This document shows positions 9,201 through 18,058 of a stretch of DNA of 64,000 nt, piece after piece (the first letter of the stretch is position 1; each line of letters opens with the position of its first letter). The notes under the pieces were generated by a model, which was not told the DNA's origin, did not search any database, and worked only from the letters and a program-made list of their open reading frames with translations. Source of the DNA: Embleya hyalina (GTDB lineage Bacteria; Actinomycetota; Actinomycetes; Streptomycetales; Streptomycetaceae); contig NZ_BIFH01000019.1 in the NCBI RefSeq assembly GCF_003967355.1, forward strand, positions 124,001-188,000. The letters are read 5' to 3'. Both the position numbers and the translations under genes were made by a program.

Positions 9201-9217
9201 TTCCATGTACATAGATA
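9201..9217. promoter_or_regulatory. Dyad in the aldehyde/alcohol dehydrogenase divergent promoter
   Basis: The 120-bp divergent region contains TTCCATGTACATAGATA, with an ATGTACAT palindrome at 9205-9212. It shares TTCC-(A)-TGTACA with the palindrome upstream of the GntR-type gene, so it may be a second binding site for that regulator. The flanks are less symmetrical than at the first site. Confidence 0.35.
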
Positions 9218-9245
9218 GCACGTCGATCGAGAGGCGGATCACCCC

Positions 9246-10355
9246 ATGTTCGAAGGACGCATCGCCCGGTTCGACGCCCCCGGGCAGCCGTTCCGGATCC
9301 AGGAGGTCTCACTCGCCGGTCGTGGAATCCTCCCCGGCGAGATCCTGATCCGGGTCACCCGTGCCAACGTCTGCGGCAGCGACCTGCACGCCTGGCACGG
9401 CAACTTCGACACCCGCGGCCTCGGCGGCAAGCTCCCCACCGTCCTCGGGCACGAGATGGTCGGACGCGTCGCCGCCCTCGGCGAGGGCACCGGCCGCGAC
9501 ACCGACGGCAAACCCCTGGAGTCGGGCACGCGCGTCGTCTTCCCGTACTTCTTCGGCTGCCACGTCTGCCGGTACTGCGTGTCCGGACGCAGCGCCGGCT
9601 GCGCCCGGCTGCGCATGGCCATGCTCACCAGTGCCGCCGAACCGCCCCACTACGTCGGCGCGTTCGGGGACTACTTCGTCCTGCCGCCCGGCGCACTGCT
9701 GTACACGGTGCCCGACACGCTCTCCGACGAGGTCGTCTCCGGCGCCAACTGCGCCCTGTCCCAGGTGATGCACAGCCTCGACCGCGCACACCTCGCCTAC
9801 GGCGAGACCGTCGTCGTCCAGGGCGCCGGCGGCCTGGGCCTGTACGCCACCGCCCTGGCCAAGGCCCGCGGCGCCCGCACCGTGATCGTCCTCGACGCCG
9901 TCGCCGAACGCCTCGACCTCGCCCGCGAGATGGGCGCCGACGCCACCGTCGACATCACCGCCGAGACCGACGCGCGATCCCGGATCAGGAAGATCCAGGC
10001 GCTCACCGACGGCGGCGCCGACGTCGTGGTCGAACTCGTCGGGTCACCGTCCGTCGTCGACGAGGGCATCCGCATGCTCGGCCGCTTCGGCCGCTACCTC
10101 AGCGTCGGCAACATCGGCGCGAAGCGCACCTACGAGGCCGACCCGTCCCGACTGACGATGACCAACAAGAGCGTCATCGGCGTCTCCCTGTACGAACCCG
10201 CCGCGCTGGGCCGGAGCCTGGCCTTCCTCGAAGCCGTGCACGACCGGCTGCCCAAGCGGTTCACCGAGAGCACCGTCTTCCCCCTGGACGCCATCGACGA
10301 AGCGTTCCGGGCCGCCGACCACCGCGACGTCGTCCGCGCCGCGATCGTGCCCTGA
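9246..10355 (+). CDS. Zinc-binding alcohol dehydrogenase (MDR superfamily)
   Basis: A 369-residue medium-chain dehydrogenase. The catalytic zinc ligands include Cys43 (in NVCGSD) and the GHE motif at 68-70. The structural zinc loop carries four cysteines at 105, 108, 111 and 119. The nucleotide-binding fold begins around VVQGAGGLGLYA. It should oxidise a secondary or primary alcohol with NAD(P)+. It is the first gene of the plus-strand operon with the hydratase and two acyl-CoA dehydrogenases, and divergent from the aldehyde dehydrogenase. Confidence 0.92.
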   Translation: MFEGRIARFDAPGQPFRIQEVSLAGRGILPGEILIRVTRANVCGSDLHAWHGNFDTRGLGGKLPTVLGHEMVGRVAALGEGTGRDTDGKPLESGTRVVFPYFFGCHVCRYCVSGRSAGCARLRMAMLTSAAEPPHYVGAFGDYFVLPPGALLYTVPDTLSDEVVSGANCALSQVMHSLDRAHLAYGETVVVQGAGGLGLYATALAKARGARTVIVLDAVAERLDLAREMGADATVDITAETDARSRIRKIQALTDGGADVVVELVGSPSVVDEGIRMLGRFGRYLSVGNIGAKRTYEADPSRLTMTNKSVIGVSLYEPAALGRSLAFLEAVHDRLPKRFTESTVFPLDAIDEAFRAADHRDVVRAAIVP

Positions 10356-10419
10356 ACACCGGCCGGCGCCGCGACGCGCGCACCCGAACCCGCGAACCCA
10401 TCCCGAACCCGAGGACTCG

Positions 10420-11208
10420 ATGAACAGCACCACCGGACTCGACTACTCCGTCGCCGACCACATCGCCACCATCACCCTCGACCGACCACACCGCAAGAAC
10501 GCCTTCACCCCGGAGATGGTGGACGCCTGGGCCGAGGCCCTGCTCGGGGCCGAGGCCGACCCCGACGTGCGGGTGGTCGTCGTCACCGGTGCCGGAGACA
10601 CCTTCTGCTCGGGGGTGGACCTGGACGCCTTCGCCGACCGCGAACGCACCCCCCTGGCGGAGAAGCGGCTCATGTCCCGCATCCACCAGGTGGCCTTCGC
10701 CGCCGAGGCGCTGAGCAAGCCCTACCTCGCCGTCGTGGCCGGCGCCGCCGTGGGCGCGGGCATGGACATGGCGCTGATGGCCGACATCCGGATCGCGGGG
10801 GAGTCGGCCCGCTTCTGCGAGGGCTACGTCCGCGTCGGCCTCGTACCCGGCGACGGCGGCTGCTGGTACCTGCCCCGCATCGTCGGCACCGCGACCGCCC
10901 TGCGCCTGCTGTGGACCGCCGACTTCGTCGAAGCCCCGGAAGCGCTCGCCCTCGGCCTGGTCGGCGCCGTGCATCCCGACGACCGACTCCACGACGCGGC
11001 ACGCCGGTTCGCCCTGGAACTCGCCGCCCGCCCGCCGCTGGCCGTGCAACTGATCAAGCGCGCCGTACGTGCGGGCGAACGCCAGGACCTGCGCACCGCG
11101 CTGGACCTGATCTCCTCCCACCAGGCCGTGATGACCTCCACCGCCGACTCCCGGGAGGCGATGGACGCCTTCCGTACCCGCCGCCCCGGCACCTACACGG
11201 GGAAGTGA
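10420..11208 (+). CDS. Enoyl-CoA hydratase/isomerase family protein
   Basis: A 262-residue crotonase-fold protein. The two oxyanion-hole segments are CSGVDL at 63-68 and AGAAVGAG at 108-115. Acidic residues at Glu134 and Asp145 fall where the catalytic glutamates of hydratases usually sit; one is Asp, so an isomerase or other crotonase activity is possible. A GAGGA site precedes the ATG. The next gene begins 1 bp after its stop, so translation is coupled to the acyl-CoA dehydrogenase. Confidence 0.88.
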   Translation: MNSTTGLDYSVADHIATITLDRPHRKNAFTPEMVDAWAEALLGAEADPDVRVVVVTGAGDTFCSGVDLDAFADRERTPLAEKRLMSRIHQVAFAAEALSKPYLAVVAGAAVGAGMDMALMADIRIAGESARFCEGYVRVGLVPGDGGCWYLPRIVGTATALRLLWTADFVEAPEALALGLVGAVHPDDRLHDAARRFALELAARPPLAVQLIKRAVRAGERQDLRTALDLISSHQAVMTSTADSREAMDAFRTRRPGTYTGK

Positions 11209-11209
11209 G

Positions 11210-12373
11210 ATGGCCGGCACGCGAGCACGCGAGACGACCGCCGCGGCGAACGGCCGTGCCGGGACCGGCACCACCGTCGCGGACCTGCGCCGGCAGGTGC
11301 GCGACCTCACCGACCGATGGCGGGTCCAGGGCCGCTACACCCCGCGCAGCGACAACTGGATGCGCGGGTTCGACCTCGACTTCAGCCGCGAACTCGCCCG
11401 GCGCGGGCTGCTCGGCCTCGCCTGGCCCACCGAGTACGGCGCGGGCCTGGGCCAGGTCGCCCGGCTCGCCGTCACCGAGGAACTCCTGCGCGCCGGCGCG
11501 CCGGTGGCCGCCCACTGGATCGGCGAACGCCAGATCGGCCCCGCCGTCCTGGGTCACGGCAGCCCGGAGCTGCGCGCCGAGATCCTGCCGCTCATCGCTC
11601 GCGCCGAGGCCGTCTTCTGCCTGGGCATGAGCGAACCCGAAGCCGGATCCGACCTCGCCGCCGTGCGCACCACGGCCGAGGCGGTGCCCGGCGGATGGAC
11701 GGTCAACGGCCGCAAGATGTGGACCACCGGCGCCCATCACGCCACCCACATCTACCTGCTCGCCCGTACCGCGCGCACCGAACGCCGGCATCACGGCCTC
11801 ACCGAGTTCCTCGTCGACATGGACACCGCCGGCATCGAGGTCACCCCCATCATCGACCTCGCGGGCGAGCACCACTTCAACGAGGTCACCTTCACCGACG
11901 TCCACGTACCCGCCCACCGCCTGCTCGGGACCGTCGGCGAGGGCTGGCGCCGGGTCGTGGAGCAACTGTCGTTCGAACGCGGCGGCCCCGAACGTGTCCT
12001 GTCGACCTATCCGTTGCTGGCCCGGTGCGTGCATGCCCTCGCGGACGAGCCGCCACACGCGCGTGACCTGCAGATCGACCTCGGGAGGCTCACCGCGCGC
12101 CTGGCCACCCTGCGTCGGCTCGCCCTCGGGGTCGCCCGGCAGGTGGACGAGGGCCGGGCGCCGACGGTCGAGGCCGCCACGCTCAAGTACCTCGGCAACG
12201 ACTTCGAGAACGACGTGGTCGACTTCGCGCGCCGCGTGTGCCTGCGCGTCCCCGACCCGGACCTGCGGGCCGCGTTCGCCCAGGCGCTGCTCGCCTCGCC
12301 GGGATTCACCATCCGAGGGGGCGCCGCCGACGTGCTGCTGTCCCTGATCGCCCGGCAGGAGACTCGCACGTGA
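11210..12373 (+). CDS. Acyl-CoA dehydrogenase, subunit 1
   Basis: A 387-residue FAD-dependent acyl-CoA dehydrogenase with the family signature SEPEAGSD at 141-148, the WTTGAHHA segment of the FAD-contacting middle domain and a helical C-terminal domain. The N-terminus has an extra Ala/Arg/Thr-rich stretch of about 20 residues. It overlaps the next gene by 4 bp. Paired, tightly coupled acyl-CoA dehydrogenases in actinobacteria often form alpha2-beta2 heterotetramers acting on bulky substrates such as steroid side chains. That assembly is inferred from the pairing. Confidence 0.9.
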   Translation: MAGTRARETTAAANGRAGTGTTVADLRRQVRDLTDRWRVQGRYTPRSDNWMRGFDLDFSRELARRGLLGLAWPTEYGAGLGQVARLAVTEELLRAGAPVAAHWIGERQIGPAVLGHGSPELRAEILPLIARAEAVFCLGMSEPEAGSDLAAVRTTAEAVPGGWTVNGRKMWTTGAHHATHIYLLARTARTERRHHGLTEFLVDMDTAGIEVTPIIDLAGEHHFNEVTFTDVHVPAHRLLGTVGEGWRRVVEQLSFERGGPERVLSTYPLLARCVHALADEPPHARDLQIDLGRLTARLATLRRLALGVARQVDEGRAPTVEAATLKYLGNDFENDVVDFARRVCLRVPDPDLRAAFAQALLASPGFTIRGGAADVLLSLIARQETRT

Positions 12374-13350
12374 ACGACGTCCACACCGAACTGCGCGACC
12401 TCGTCGACGACATCACCGCCGCGCCCCGTGACCCCGACCGGCTCTGGGACACCGTCGTCGGACTGGGCCTGCACACCATCGGCGTCCCCGAAGACCGCGG
12501 CGGTTCCGGCGGCGACTTCGCCGACCTGGCCGCCGTGGTGGGCCGGTTCGCCCACCGGGCGGCGTCCGTACCGGTCGCCGAACACGCCGTGGCCGCCTGG
12601 GCGTCGACCCGCGCCGGCAGGCCGCTGCCCGCGGGCGGGCCCCTCGTGGTCGTGTTCGCCGCCGGGGCGGGCGGCCCGTACCCGGCCGTGCCCTGGGGCC
12701 GCCGTGCGGCCGGCCTGGTCGTGGTCGGCCCGGACGACGCGGTCCGCTACGCCGACCTCGCCGGGCGGCGGGTCGAGGTGGGGGAGGAGACCAACCCGGC
12801 CGGGGAACCGCGCGACGCCGTCGACGCGGGCGACATCCCCCTCGCCGACCTCGCCGAGGCACCCGACGCGGACGCGATCCGGGCCCGGATCGCGACGCTG
12901 CGCGCCGCCGCCCTGGCGGGAGCGTGCGCGGGGGCCTACGAACTGACGCGCTCATATGTGCGGGAACGCCGGCAGTTCGCACGCCCCCTCATCGACATCC
13001 CCGCCGTCGCCGCCTCCCTCGCGACCATGAAGGTCGCCGGGCTCCAGGTGCAGGCCGCCGTCGACCGCGCCGTGGACCTGCACGCCGGGCCCGCGGGCCC
13101 CGAAAGCCTGCTCGCCGCCGCGGCGGTCGCCCGCGTCGTCGCCGCGGAGGCCGCCGACACCGTCGCCGGGCTCGCCCACCGGCTGCACGGGGCGATGGGT
13201 GTCACCCGCGAATACGGCCTGCACCCCCTGACCACCCGGCTGTGGGCCTGGCGCGACGAGTACGGCGACGAGGAGTCCTGGGCCCGGCTCCTGGGCACCC
13301 ACACGACCGACGGCGGTGAACTCGACCTGTGGGAACGGCTCACCGGCTGA
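12370..13350 (+). CDS. Acyl-CoA dehydrogenase, subunit 2
   Basis: A 326-residue, shorter acyl-CoA dehydrogenase-like protein starting at a GTG that overlaps the previous stop (GTGA). The C-terminal helical domain is recognisable (YVRERRQFARPL, then HRLHGAMGVTREYGL), while the middle beta domain is reduced. This asymmetry is typical of heteromeric pairs in which one partner supplies the catalytic glutamate. It is the last gene of the operon. No thiolase or acyl-CoA ligase is visible, so the pathway must use genes located elsewhere. Confidence 0.87.
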   Translation: MNDVHTELRDLVDDITAAPRDPDRLWDTVVGLGLHTIGVPEDRGGSGGDFADLAAVVGRFAHRAASVPVAEHAVAAWASTRAGRPLPAGGPLVVVFAAGAGGPYPAVPWGRRAAGLVVVGPDDAVRYADLAGRRVEVGEETNPAGEPRDAVDAGDIPLADLAEAPDADAIRARIATLRAAALAGACAGAYELTRSYVRERRQFARPLIDIPAVAASLATMKVAGLQVQAAVDRAVDLHAGPAGPESLLAAAAVARVVAAEAADTVAGLAHRLHGAMGVTREYGLHPLTTRLWAWRDEYGDEESWARLLGTHTTDGGELDLWERLTG

Positions 13351-13592
13351 GCACCCCGCGGACATCCATTGAGTAACGTCTACGCAAATTTGAGACGGCG
13401 AGTGAAGTCGTTGGATTTGTGTACTGGACTATCGTAATTATTGGGTCCACACTCGAGGCGCGATCCCGAGTGCCGACGGTCCGGAACGGGCCGAACGGCA
13501 TCGCGCGGGCGGTGGTTCGCCGAGAAGCCGGTGCGTACCGATTCGCCGCCGCGACCGATCCCCCCAGACACACCACACCCTCGGAGCCACGC

Positions 13593-15182
13593 ATGACGGG
13601 AACTCCCTTGCACCGCCGCGACTTCGTGCGCATCACGGCCGCCTCCGGCGCGGCGGCCGCCGGTATCGTCGCGGCCCCCGGAGCCCGGGCCGCCGCGGCC
13701 GCCGAGCCCCGGTCGACGGATGTCGCCCAGCGGCCGTCGTTCCTGCACGGCGTCGCGTCCGGTGACCCGCTGCCCGACGGGGCCGTCATCTGGACCCGCG
13801 TCACCCCCGGCCCCGACTGCCACCCGGGTTCGCGGCGCGGCCCGGCCGTCCTCGTGTTCTGGGAGGTCGCCCTCGATCGCGACTTTCGGCACCCGGTGCG
13901 CTCCGGTCGCACCCGCACCGACGCCGACCGCGACCACACCGTCCATGTCGACGTGCGCGGCCTGCGTCCCGGCACCACGTATCACTTCCGCTTCCGCACC
14001 GCCCACGACAGCTCCCCGGTGGGGCGCACCAGGACCGCGCCCGCCGCCCGGCAGGAGGTCGCGGGCCTGCGCTTCGGTATCGCGACGTGCGCCAACTACG
14101 GCAACGGCCACTTCGCCGGCTACCGACACCTGGCCCGGCGCGGCGATCTCGACGCGGTGATCCACCTCGGGGACTACGTCTACGAGTTCGCGACCAAGCC
14201 GGGATACGTCCGGGCGATGGAGCCACCCACCGTGTGCCGCACACTGTCCGACTACCGCGCCCGGCACGGCCGGTACCGCACCGACCCCGACCTGCAGGCG
14301 ATGCACGCCGCGGCGCCGATCATCGCCACGTGGGACGACCACGACGCGTGCAGCGGGTGGTGGTCCGGGGGCGCGGACGAGCACGACCCGGCCGCCGACG
14401 GGAGTTGGGCGGACCGCGTCGCGGCGGCGAAACGGGCGTACTTCGAATGGCTGCCGATCCGCCGGGCGGTGCCCGGTTCCACGCAGCGCCGCCTGTCCTT
14501 CGGTACTCTCGCCGACCTGACCATGCTCGACCTGCGCAGCTTCCGCTCCCGACAGGTCGCGGCGACCGACACCGCCGGCCTCGACGACCGGGCGCGCACC
14601 CTCACCGGCCGCGACCAGATGGGCTGGCTCAAGGACGGCCTCGCGCGCGGCACGGCCGGCTGGCATCTGATCGCCAGTTCCGTCATGGCCGCGCCGTGGT
14701 CGCTGCCCAGCGGACGTCCCGAGCCGCCCGTGACCGTCAACCCCGACCAGTGGGACGGCTACCGGGCCGAACAGCGCGAGCTGTTCACCCACCTGCGCGA
14801 CCACGACAAACGCAACACCGTGTTCCTGTCCGGCGACCTGCACTCCTCGTGGGCCGGCGAGGTCCCGGCACCCGGTGGCGGGGCGCCGGTCGCGGCGCAG
14901 TTCGTGATGGCGTCGACGACGTCGACACCCTTCGGCACGCTCTACCCCGGCGGGGTGGGCGCGCAGATCGTCGCGGCGATTCTCGCGCTGAATCCGCACC
15001 TGCAATGGGGCGACGCCGAAGCCAACGGCTGCGGTGTACTGGACGTGACCGCCGCACGCGTACAGATGGACTGGTACAGGATCGCCGACCGGACGAAGCC
15101 GGACAGCACGGTCACCCACCTGAAGTCGTTCGCCGTCGACGGGGCGACGAAGCGGATGACGCGCGCGACCACGCCGATCTGA
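13593..15182 (+). CDS. phoD: Alkaline phosphatase D (PhoD-like), Tat-exported
   Basis: A 529-residue secreted phosphodiesterase/phosphatase. The N-terminus carries a Tat signal (HRRDFVRIT, followed by an Ala-rich hydrophobic stretch and an AAA cleavage region). A beta-rich PhoD N-terminal domain precedes the calcium/iron metallophosphatase domain, with metal-site motifs such as TWDDHD and GDLHSSW. PhoD releases phosphate from phosphodiesters outside the cell and is usually induced by phosphate starvation. I could not see a clear PHO-box repeat in the relatively AT-rich 242-bp upstream region. The chosen ATG is the one that begins the Tat signal. Confidence 0.93.
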   Translation: MTGTPLHRRDFVRITAASGAAAAGIVAAPGARAAAAAEPRSTDVAQRPSFLHGVASGDPLPDGAVIWTRVTPGPDCHPGSRRGPAVLVFWEVALDRDFRHPVRSGRTRTDADRDHTVHVDVRGLRPGTTYHFRFRTAHDSSPVGRTRTAPAARQEVAGLRFGIATCANYGNGHFAGYRHLARRGDLDAVIHLGDYVYEFATKPGYVRAMEPPTVCRTLSDYRARHGRYRTDPDLQAMHAAAPIIATWDDHDACSGWWSGGADEHDPAADGSWADRVAAAKRAYFEWLPIRRAVPGSTQRRLSFGTLADLTMLDLRSFRSRQVAATDTAGLDDRARTLTGRDQMGWLKDGLARGTAGWHLIASSVMAAPWSLPSGRPEPPVTVNPDQWDGYRAEQRELFTHLRDHDKRNTVFLSGDLHSSWAGEVPAPGGGAPVAAQFVMASTTSTPFGTLYPGGVGAQIVAAILALNPHLQWGDAEANGCGVLDVTAARVQMDWYRIADRTKPDSTVTHLKSFAVDGATKRMTRATTPI

Positions 15183-15286
15183 CGGCGCCGGGCGCCCGGG
15201 CCCACCCCCGGGTCCACCCGCGTCTCCACCCGTTGTTCCACCCGTGGGTCCAGGTGCGGAAGGGGCGACGGCGACAGTCTGGGGAC

Positions 15287-15829
15287 ATGACTTTCACCGA
15301 CTGGATCACCGACATCATCCTCGTTCTCATCGTCTTCCGGCAGCTGCGGGAAGACCGGCTGGACCGCAAGACCTTCCTCATCCCGCTGGGGATCGTGGCC
15401 TTCGTGGGGTTCAAGTACCTCGACTCGATTCCCACGGCCGGCAACGACCTGGTGTTGATCGGCGCGTTGACGGCGATCGGCGCGGCGCTCGGCGTGGCGG
15501 GCGGTGTCTTCACCCGGATCCGTTCCGTCGGCGGGCATCTGCTGATCAAGGCCGGCGCGGTGTCCGCGGTGTTGTGGGTGCTGGGCATGGGCGCGCGGAT
15601 GGGATTCCAGGTGTGGGTCGACCACGGCGGTGCCGACGACGTCGCCCGCTTCAGTCTCGCCCACCACATCACCACCGGGCAGGCATGGGTGGCGGCGTTC
15701 GTGCTGATGGCGCTCACCGAGGTCGTCACGCGGGTGGCCACGATCTTCGTCCGGAGCCGGATGGTGGCCGCCGGCCGGCCGGCGAACGCGGCGGCACGTC
15801 CCGTGTCCTCGCTCGACCACGTGGCCTGA
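15287..15829 (+). CDS. Small integral membrane protein of unknown function
   Basis: A 180-residue protein with about four hydrophobic segments: at the N-terminus (ITDIILVLIVFRQL), around FLIPLGIVAFVGF, a Gly/Ala-rich pair, and one near the C-terminus. A GGGG sequence lies just before the ATG. It ends 2 bp before the histidine kinase start, so the three downstream genes probably form one operon. The tight coupling suggests it may modulate or be sensed by the kinase. I do not recognise the family beyond a general resemblance to small actinobacterial membrane proteins found beside NarL-type kinases. Confidence 0.8.
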   Translation: MTFTDWITDIILVLIVFRQLREDRLDRKTFLIPLGIVAFVGFKYLDSIPTAGNDLVLIGALTAIGAALGVAGGVFTRIRSVGGHLLIKAGAVSAVLWVLGMGARMGFQVWVDHGGADDVARFSLAHHITTGQAWVAAFVLMALTEVVTRVATIFVRSRMVAAGRPANAAARPVSSLDHVA

Positions 15830-15831
15830 CC

Positions 15832-17040
15832 ATGGGATATGGTCGCGCCGTGCCCGTATCCGAGAGCGATCCCGTCCCCGGGCCGACCCGGGGACGGGAG
15901 CCCGGCCCGCGAGCGACGGCCCGCCACGATCCCCGGGTGCAGTGGGCGGTCAGCCTGAGCGTCATCGCCGTGGGAATCGCGACGATCCGCCCGGTCGGCT
16001 TCAGCGGTCGCGGCCTGGCCGTCGTCGTGCTCATCGTGCTCAACTCCCTGTTCCTGCTGGGCCGGAACGTCCCCGAGGACAGGGTCCCCCCACGTGTGGC
16101 CGTGGTCTGGATGACGCTGGGCATCGTCGCGGCGGCCGCCCTGATCGGCACCGCCCGCAGCGGTACGGGCTATCTGTTCGCGTACTTCCTCGTCGGCCAC
16201 ATCGGCTACCGCCTCCCGCTCGCGCGGGCGGTCCCGCTCGCGGCGCTGGGTGGGCTGCTCTGCGGCGGCGTGCTGTACTTCCGCCTCGGCCCGGGCCACG
16301 AGACGTTGCCCTGGGGCCTCGGATTGTCCGTCGCGCTGCCGGTGGTGATGGGCATCGTCAGCCGTAGTCGGCAGCGGGCGGTGGAGGCCGTGATCGAATC
16401 CGCCGAATCCGCCGAGCGCGCCGCCCGCGCCGAGGCCCGGACGGCCGCACTGGCCGAGCGCAGCCGGATCGCCCGGGACGTGCACGACGTCCTCGCGCAC
16501 TCGCTGGCCGGCATCAACATGCAGCTCGAACTGGTGGACGCCCTCCTGGACACGGGTGACCTGGCCAGGGTCCGCGAGGCCAACGACAAGGCGCACAGTC
16601 TGGTCAAGGAGAGCCTGAAGCAGGCCCAATGGACCGTTCACGCGCTGCGCGAGGACGCGCTGCCGCTCATCCCGAGCCTGACCGCCATGGTCGAGTCGTC
16701 GGGCCACCGCGACGCGCTCACCGTCGGCGGCACCGTACGTGAACCATCGGCCCGCACGGTCCAGCACCTGCTGCGGATCGCCCAGGAGGCGCTGACCAAC
16801 GCCGCCCGGCACGCGCCCGGAGGCGACGTACGGGTGGAGGTGACGTTCGCCGCCGCGTCGACGACACTGAGGATCCGCAACGGCCCCGCCACCCGAGAGG
16901 CGGCCGGGTCCGGCGGCGGCATGGGACTGATCGGAATGCGCGAACGCATCGCCATGGTGGACGGAACCCTCACCGCCGGACCGATCACCGAGGGACCGGA
17001 CCGAGGCGGCTGGCAGGTGGAGGCGGTGATCCCGGAATGA
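15832..17040 (+). CDS. Sensor histidine kinase, NarL/DesK-type (HisKA_3)
   Basis: A 402-residue membrane kinase. About five hydrophobic segments fill residues 38-180. A coiled-coil-like Ala/Glu/Arg linker leads to the dimerisation/phosphoacceptor motif with His218 (RDVHDVLAHSLAG). The ATP-binding domain ends with the G-box GGGMGLIGMRER near 360. There is no extracellular sensor domain of note, so it probably senses through the membrane region. It overlaps the response regulator by 4 bp (ATGA) and should phosphorylate it. Confidence 0.9.
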   Translation: MGYGRAVPVSESDPVPGPTRGREPGPRATARHDPRVQWAVSLSVIAVGIATIRPVGFSGRGLAVVVLIVLNSLFLLGRNVPEDRVPPRVAVVWMTLGIVAAAALIGTARSGTGYLFAYFLVGHIGYRLPLARAVPLAALGGLLCGGVLYFRLGPGHETLPWGLGLSVALPVVMGIVSRSRQRAVEAVIESAESAERAARAEARTAALAERSRIARDVHDVLAHSLAGINMQLELVDALLDTGDLARVREANDKAHSLVKESLKQAQWTVHALREDALPLIPSLTAMVESSGHRDALTVGGTVREPSARTVQHLLRIAQEALTNAARHAPGGDVRVEVTFAAASTTLRIRNGPATREAAGSGGGMGLIGMRERIAMVDGTLTAGPITEGPDRGGWQVEAVIPE

Positions 17041-17720
17041 GCGACACCACGCGGCACGACGCGCGGTCGGCCGACGTGCCCCGGCGTCTGCGGGTGGTCG
17101 TGGCCGACGACCAGGCCGCCGTCCGCGAGCCGCTGGCGGCCGTGCTCGCGCTCTCCGAGGACATCGACGTCGTCGCGGCCGCCGCGGACGGGGACGAGGT
17201 GCTCGCCGCCGCCGCCGCGGGTCCGGTGGACGTGGTGCTCATGGACCTGCGCATGCCCCGGACCGACGGCATCGAGGCGACCCGCCGGCTGACCGAGGAA
17301 CACCCCGGGGTCGCCGTCGTCGTACTCACCACCTTCGCCGACGACGACTCGATCCTGGCCGCGCTGAGCGCGGGTGCGCGCGGCTATCTGACCAAGAACG
17401 CGGGACGCCAGGACATCGTCCGCGCCATCCGGGCCGCCGCCGCGGGGCAGTCCGTCCTCGACCGCGAGGTCCAGGACCGGCTGCTGGCCACCGTCCGCAC
17501 CCGAACCACGGCACCGAGACAAAGCCTTCCCGAAGACATCACACCCCGCGAGCGCGAAGTCCTCGCCCTCATCGGCCAGGGCCTGCCGAACCGCGCCATT
17601 GCCGAGAAACTCTTCATCAGCGAGGCCACCGTCAAGACCCACATCAACAACCTGTTCGCCAAGGCCGGCATCCGCGATCGCGCCGACGCGGTACGCCGCG
17701 CCCTCGCGGCGGGCCTGTGA
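17037..17720 (+). CDS. LuxR/NarL-family response regulator
   Basis: A 227-residue two-domain regulator. The receiver domain has the acidic pair at 24-25 (ADDQ), phosphoacceptor Asp70 (VVLMDLRMP) and the conserved Lys in GYLTKNA. The C-terminal LuxR helix-turn-helix begins at TPREREVLALIGQG and includes ISEATVKTHINNL. It is coupled by overlap to the kinase. A short GC hairpin follows. Targets are unknown; such pairs often control genes beside them. Confidence 0.92.
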   Translation: MSDTTRHDARSADVPRRLRVVVADDQAAVREPLAAVLALSEDIDVVAAAADGDEVLAAAAAGPVDVVLMDLRMPRTDGIEATRRLTEEHPGVAVVVLTTFADDDSILAALSAGARGYLTKNAGRQDIVRAIRAAAAGQSVLDREVQDRLLATVRTRTTAPRQSLPEDITPREREVLALIGQGLPNRAIAEKLFISEATVKTHINNLFAKAGIRDRADAVRRALAAGL

Positions 17721-17760
17721 CGCGGGCCCGTGACGCGGGCCCGGTCGGGGCCGCCTTCGG

Positions 17761-17777
17761 CGGCGGCTTCGCCGCCG
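17761..17777 (+). terminator. Short GC hairpin after the two-component operon
   Basis: CGGCGGC-TTC-GCCGCCG forms a 7-bp stem with a tight loop 41 bp after the response-regulator stop. A 13-nt direct repeat (TGACGCGGGCCCG) lies just before it. It separates the two-component operon from the riboswitch leader. Confidence 0.5.
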
Positions 17778-17849
17778 TTGCCCGCTGAATCCGCCCGCCG
17801 GGTCGAGCGCCGACGAGGTGCGACGAGTGGTTTGGTAGCCTGGCGCCGC

Positions 17850-18028
17850 CGTGGTGTACGGGAAGCCGGTTCAATGCCGGCGCGGCCCTCGCCACTGTAG
17901 CCGCGGAGTCTCGCGGCCCTCGCCGACCGCTCTCCAGGCGGTCGGGGTCACTGGGTGGATCGGGAACGAGCCAACCGGGAAGGCCGGCCGCGGAGCGTCG
18001 ATGCGGAAGCCAGGAGACCGGCCACGGC
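17850..18028 (+). promoter_or_regulatory. Cobalamin (B12) riboswitch
   Basis: The leader shows the conserved elements in order: GGAAGCCGGT followed by a paired GCCGGC, GCCACTGT, GGTCACTG, GGGAAGGCCG, and the B12 box GATGCGGAAGCCAGGAGACC just upstream of the first transporter gene. Adenosyl- or methyl-cobalamin binding should reduce expression of the downstream uptake operon. About 30 nt separate the B12 box from the start codon, so control is probably by masking translation initiation. Confidence 0.93.
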
Positions 18029-18058
18029 GCGACATGTTCCACGAGGGTTGGAGAACAC

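Noticed and set aside
17861-17910. A tRNA-like GGTTCAATGCC segment.
   Set aside because: It belongs to the cobalamin riboswitch core; no acceptor or anticodon arms can be formed.
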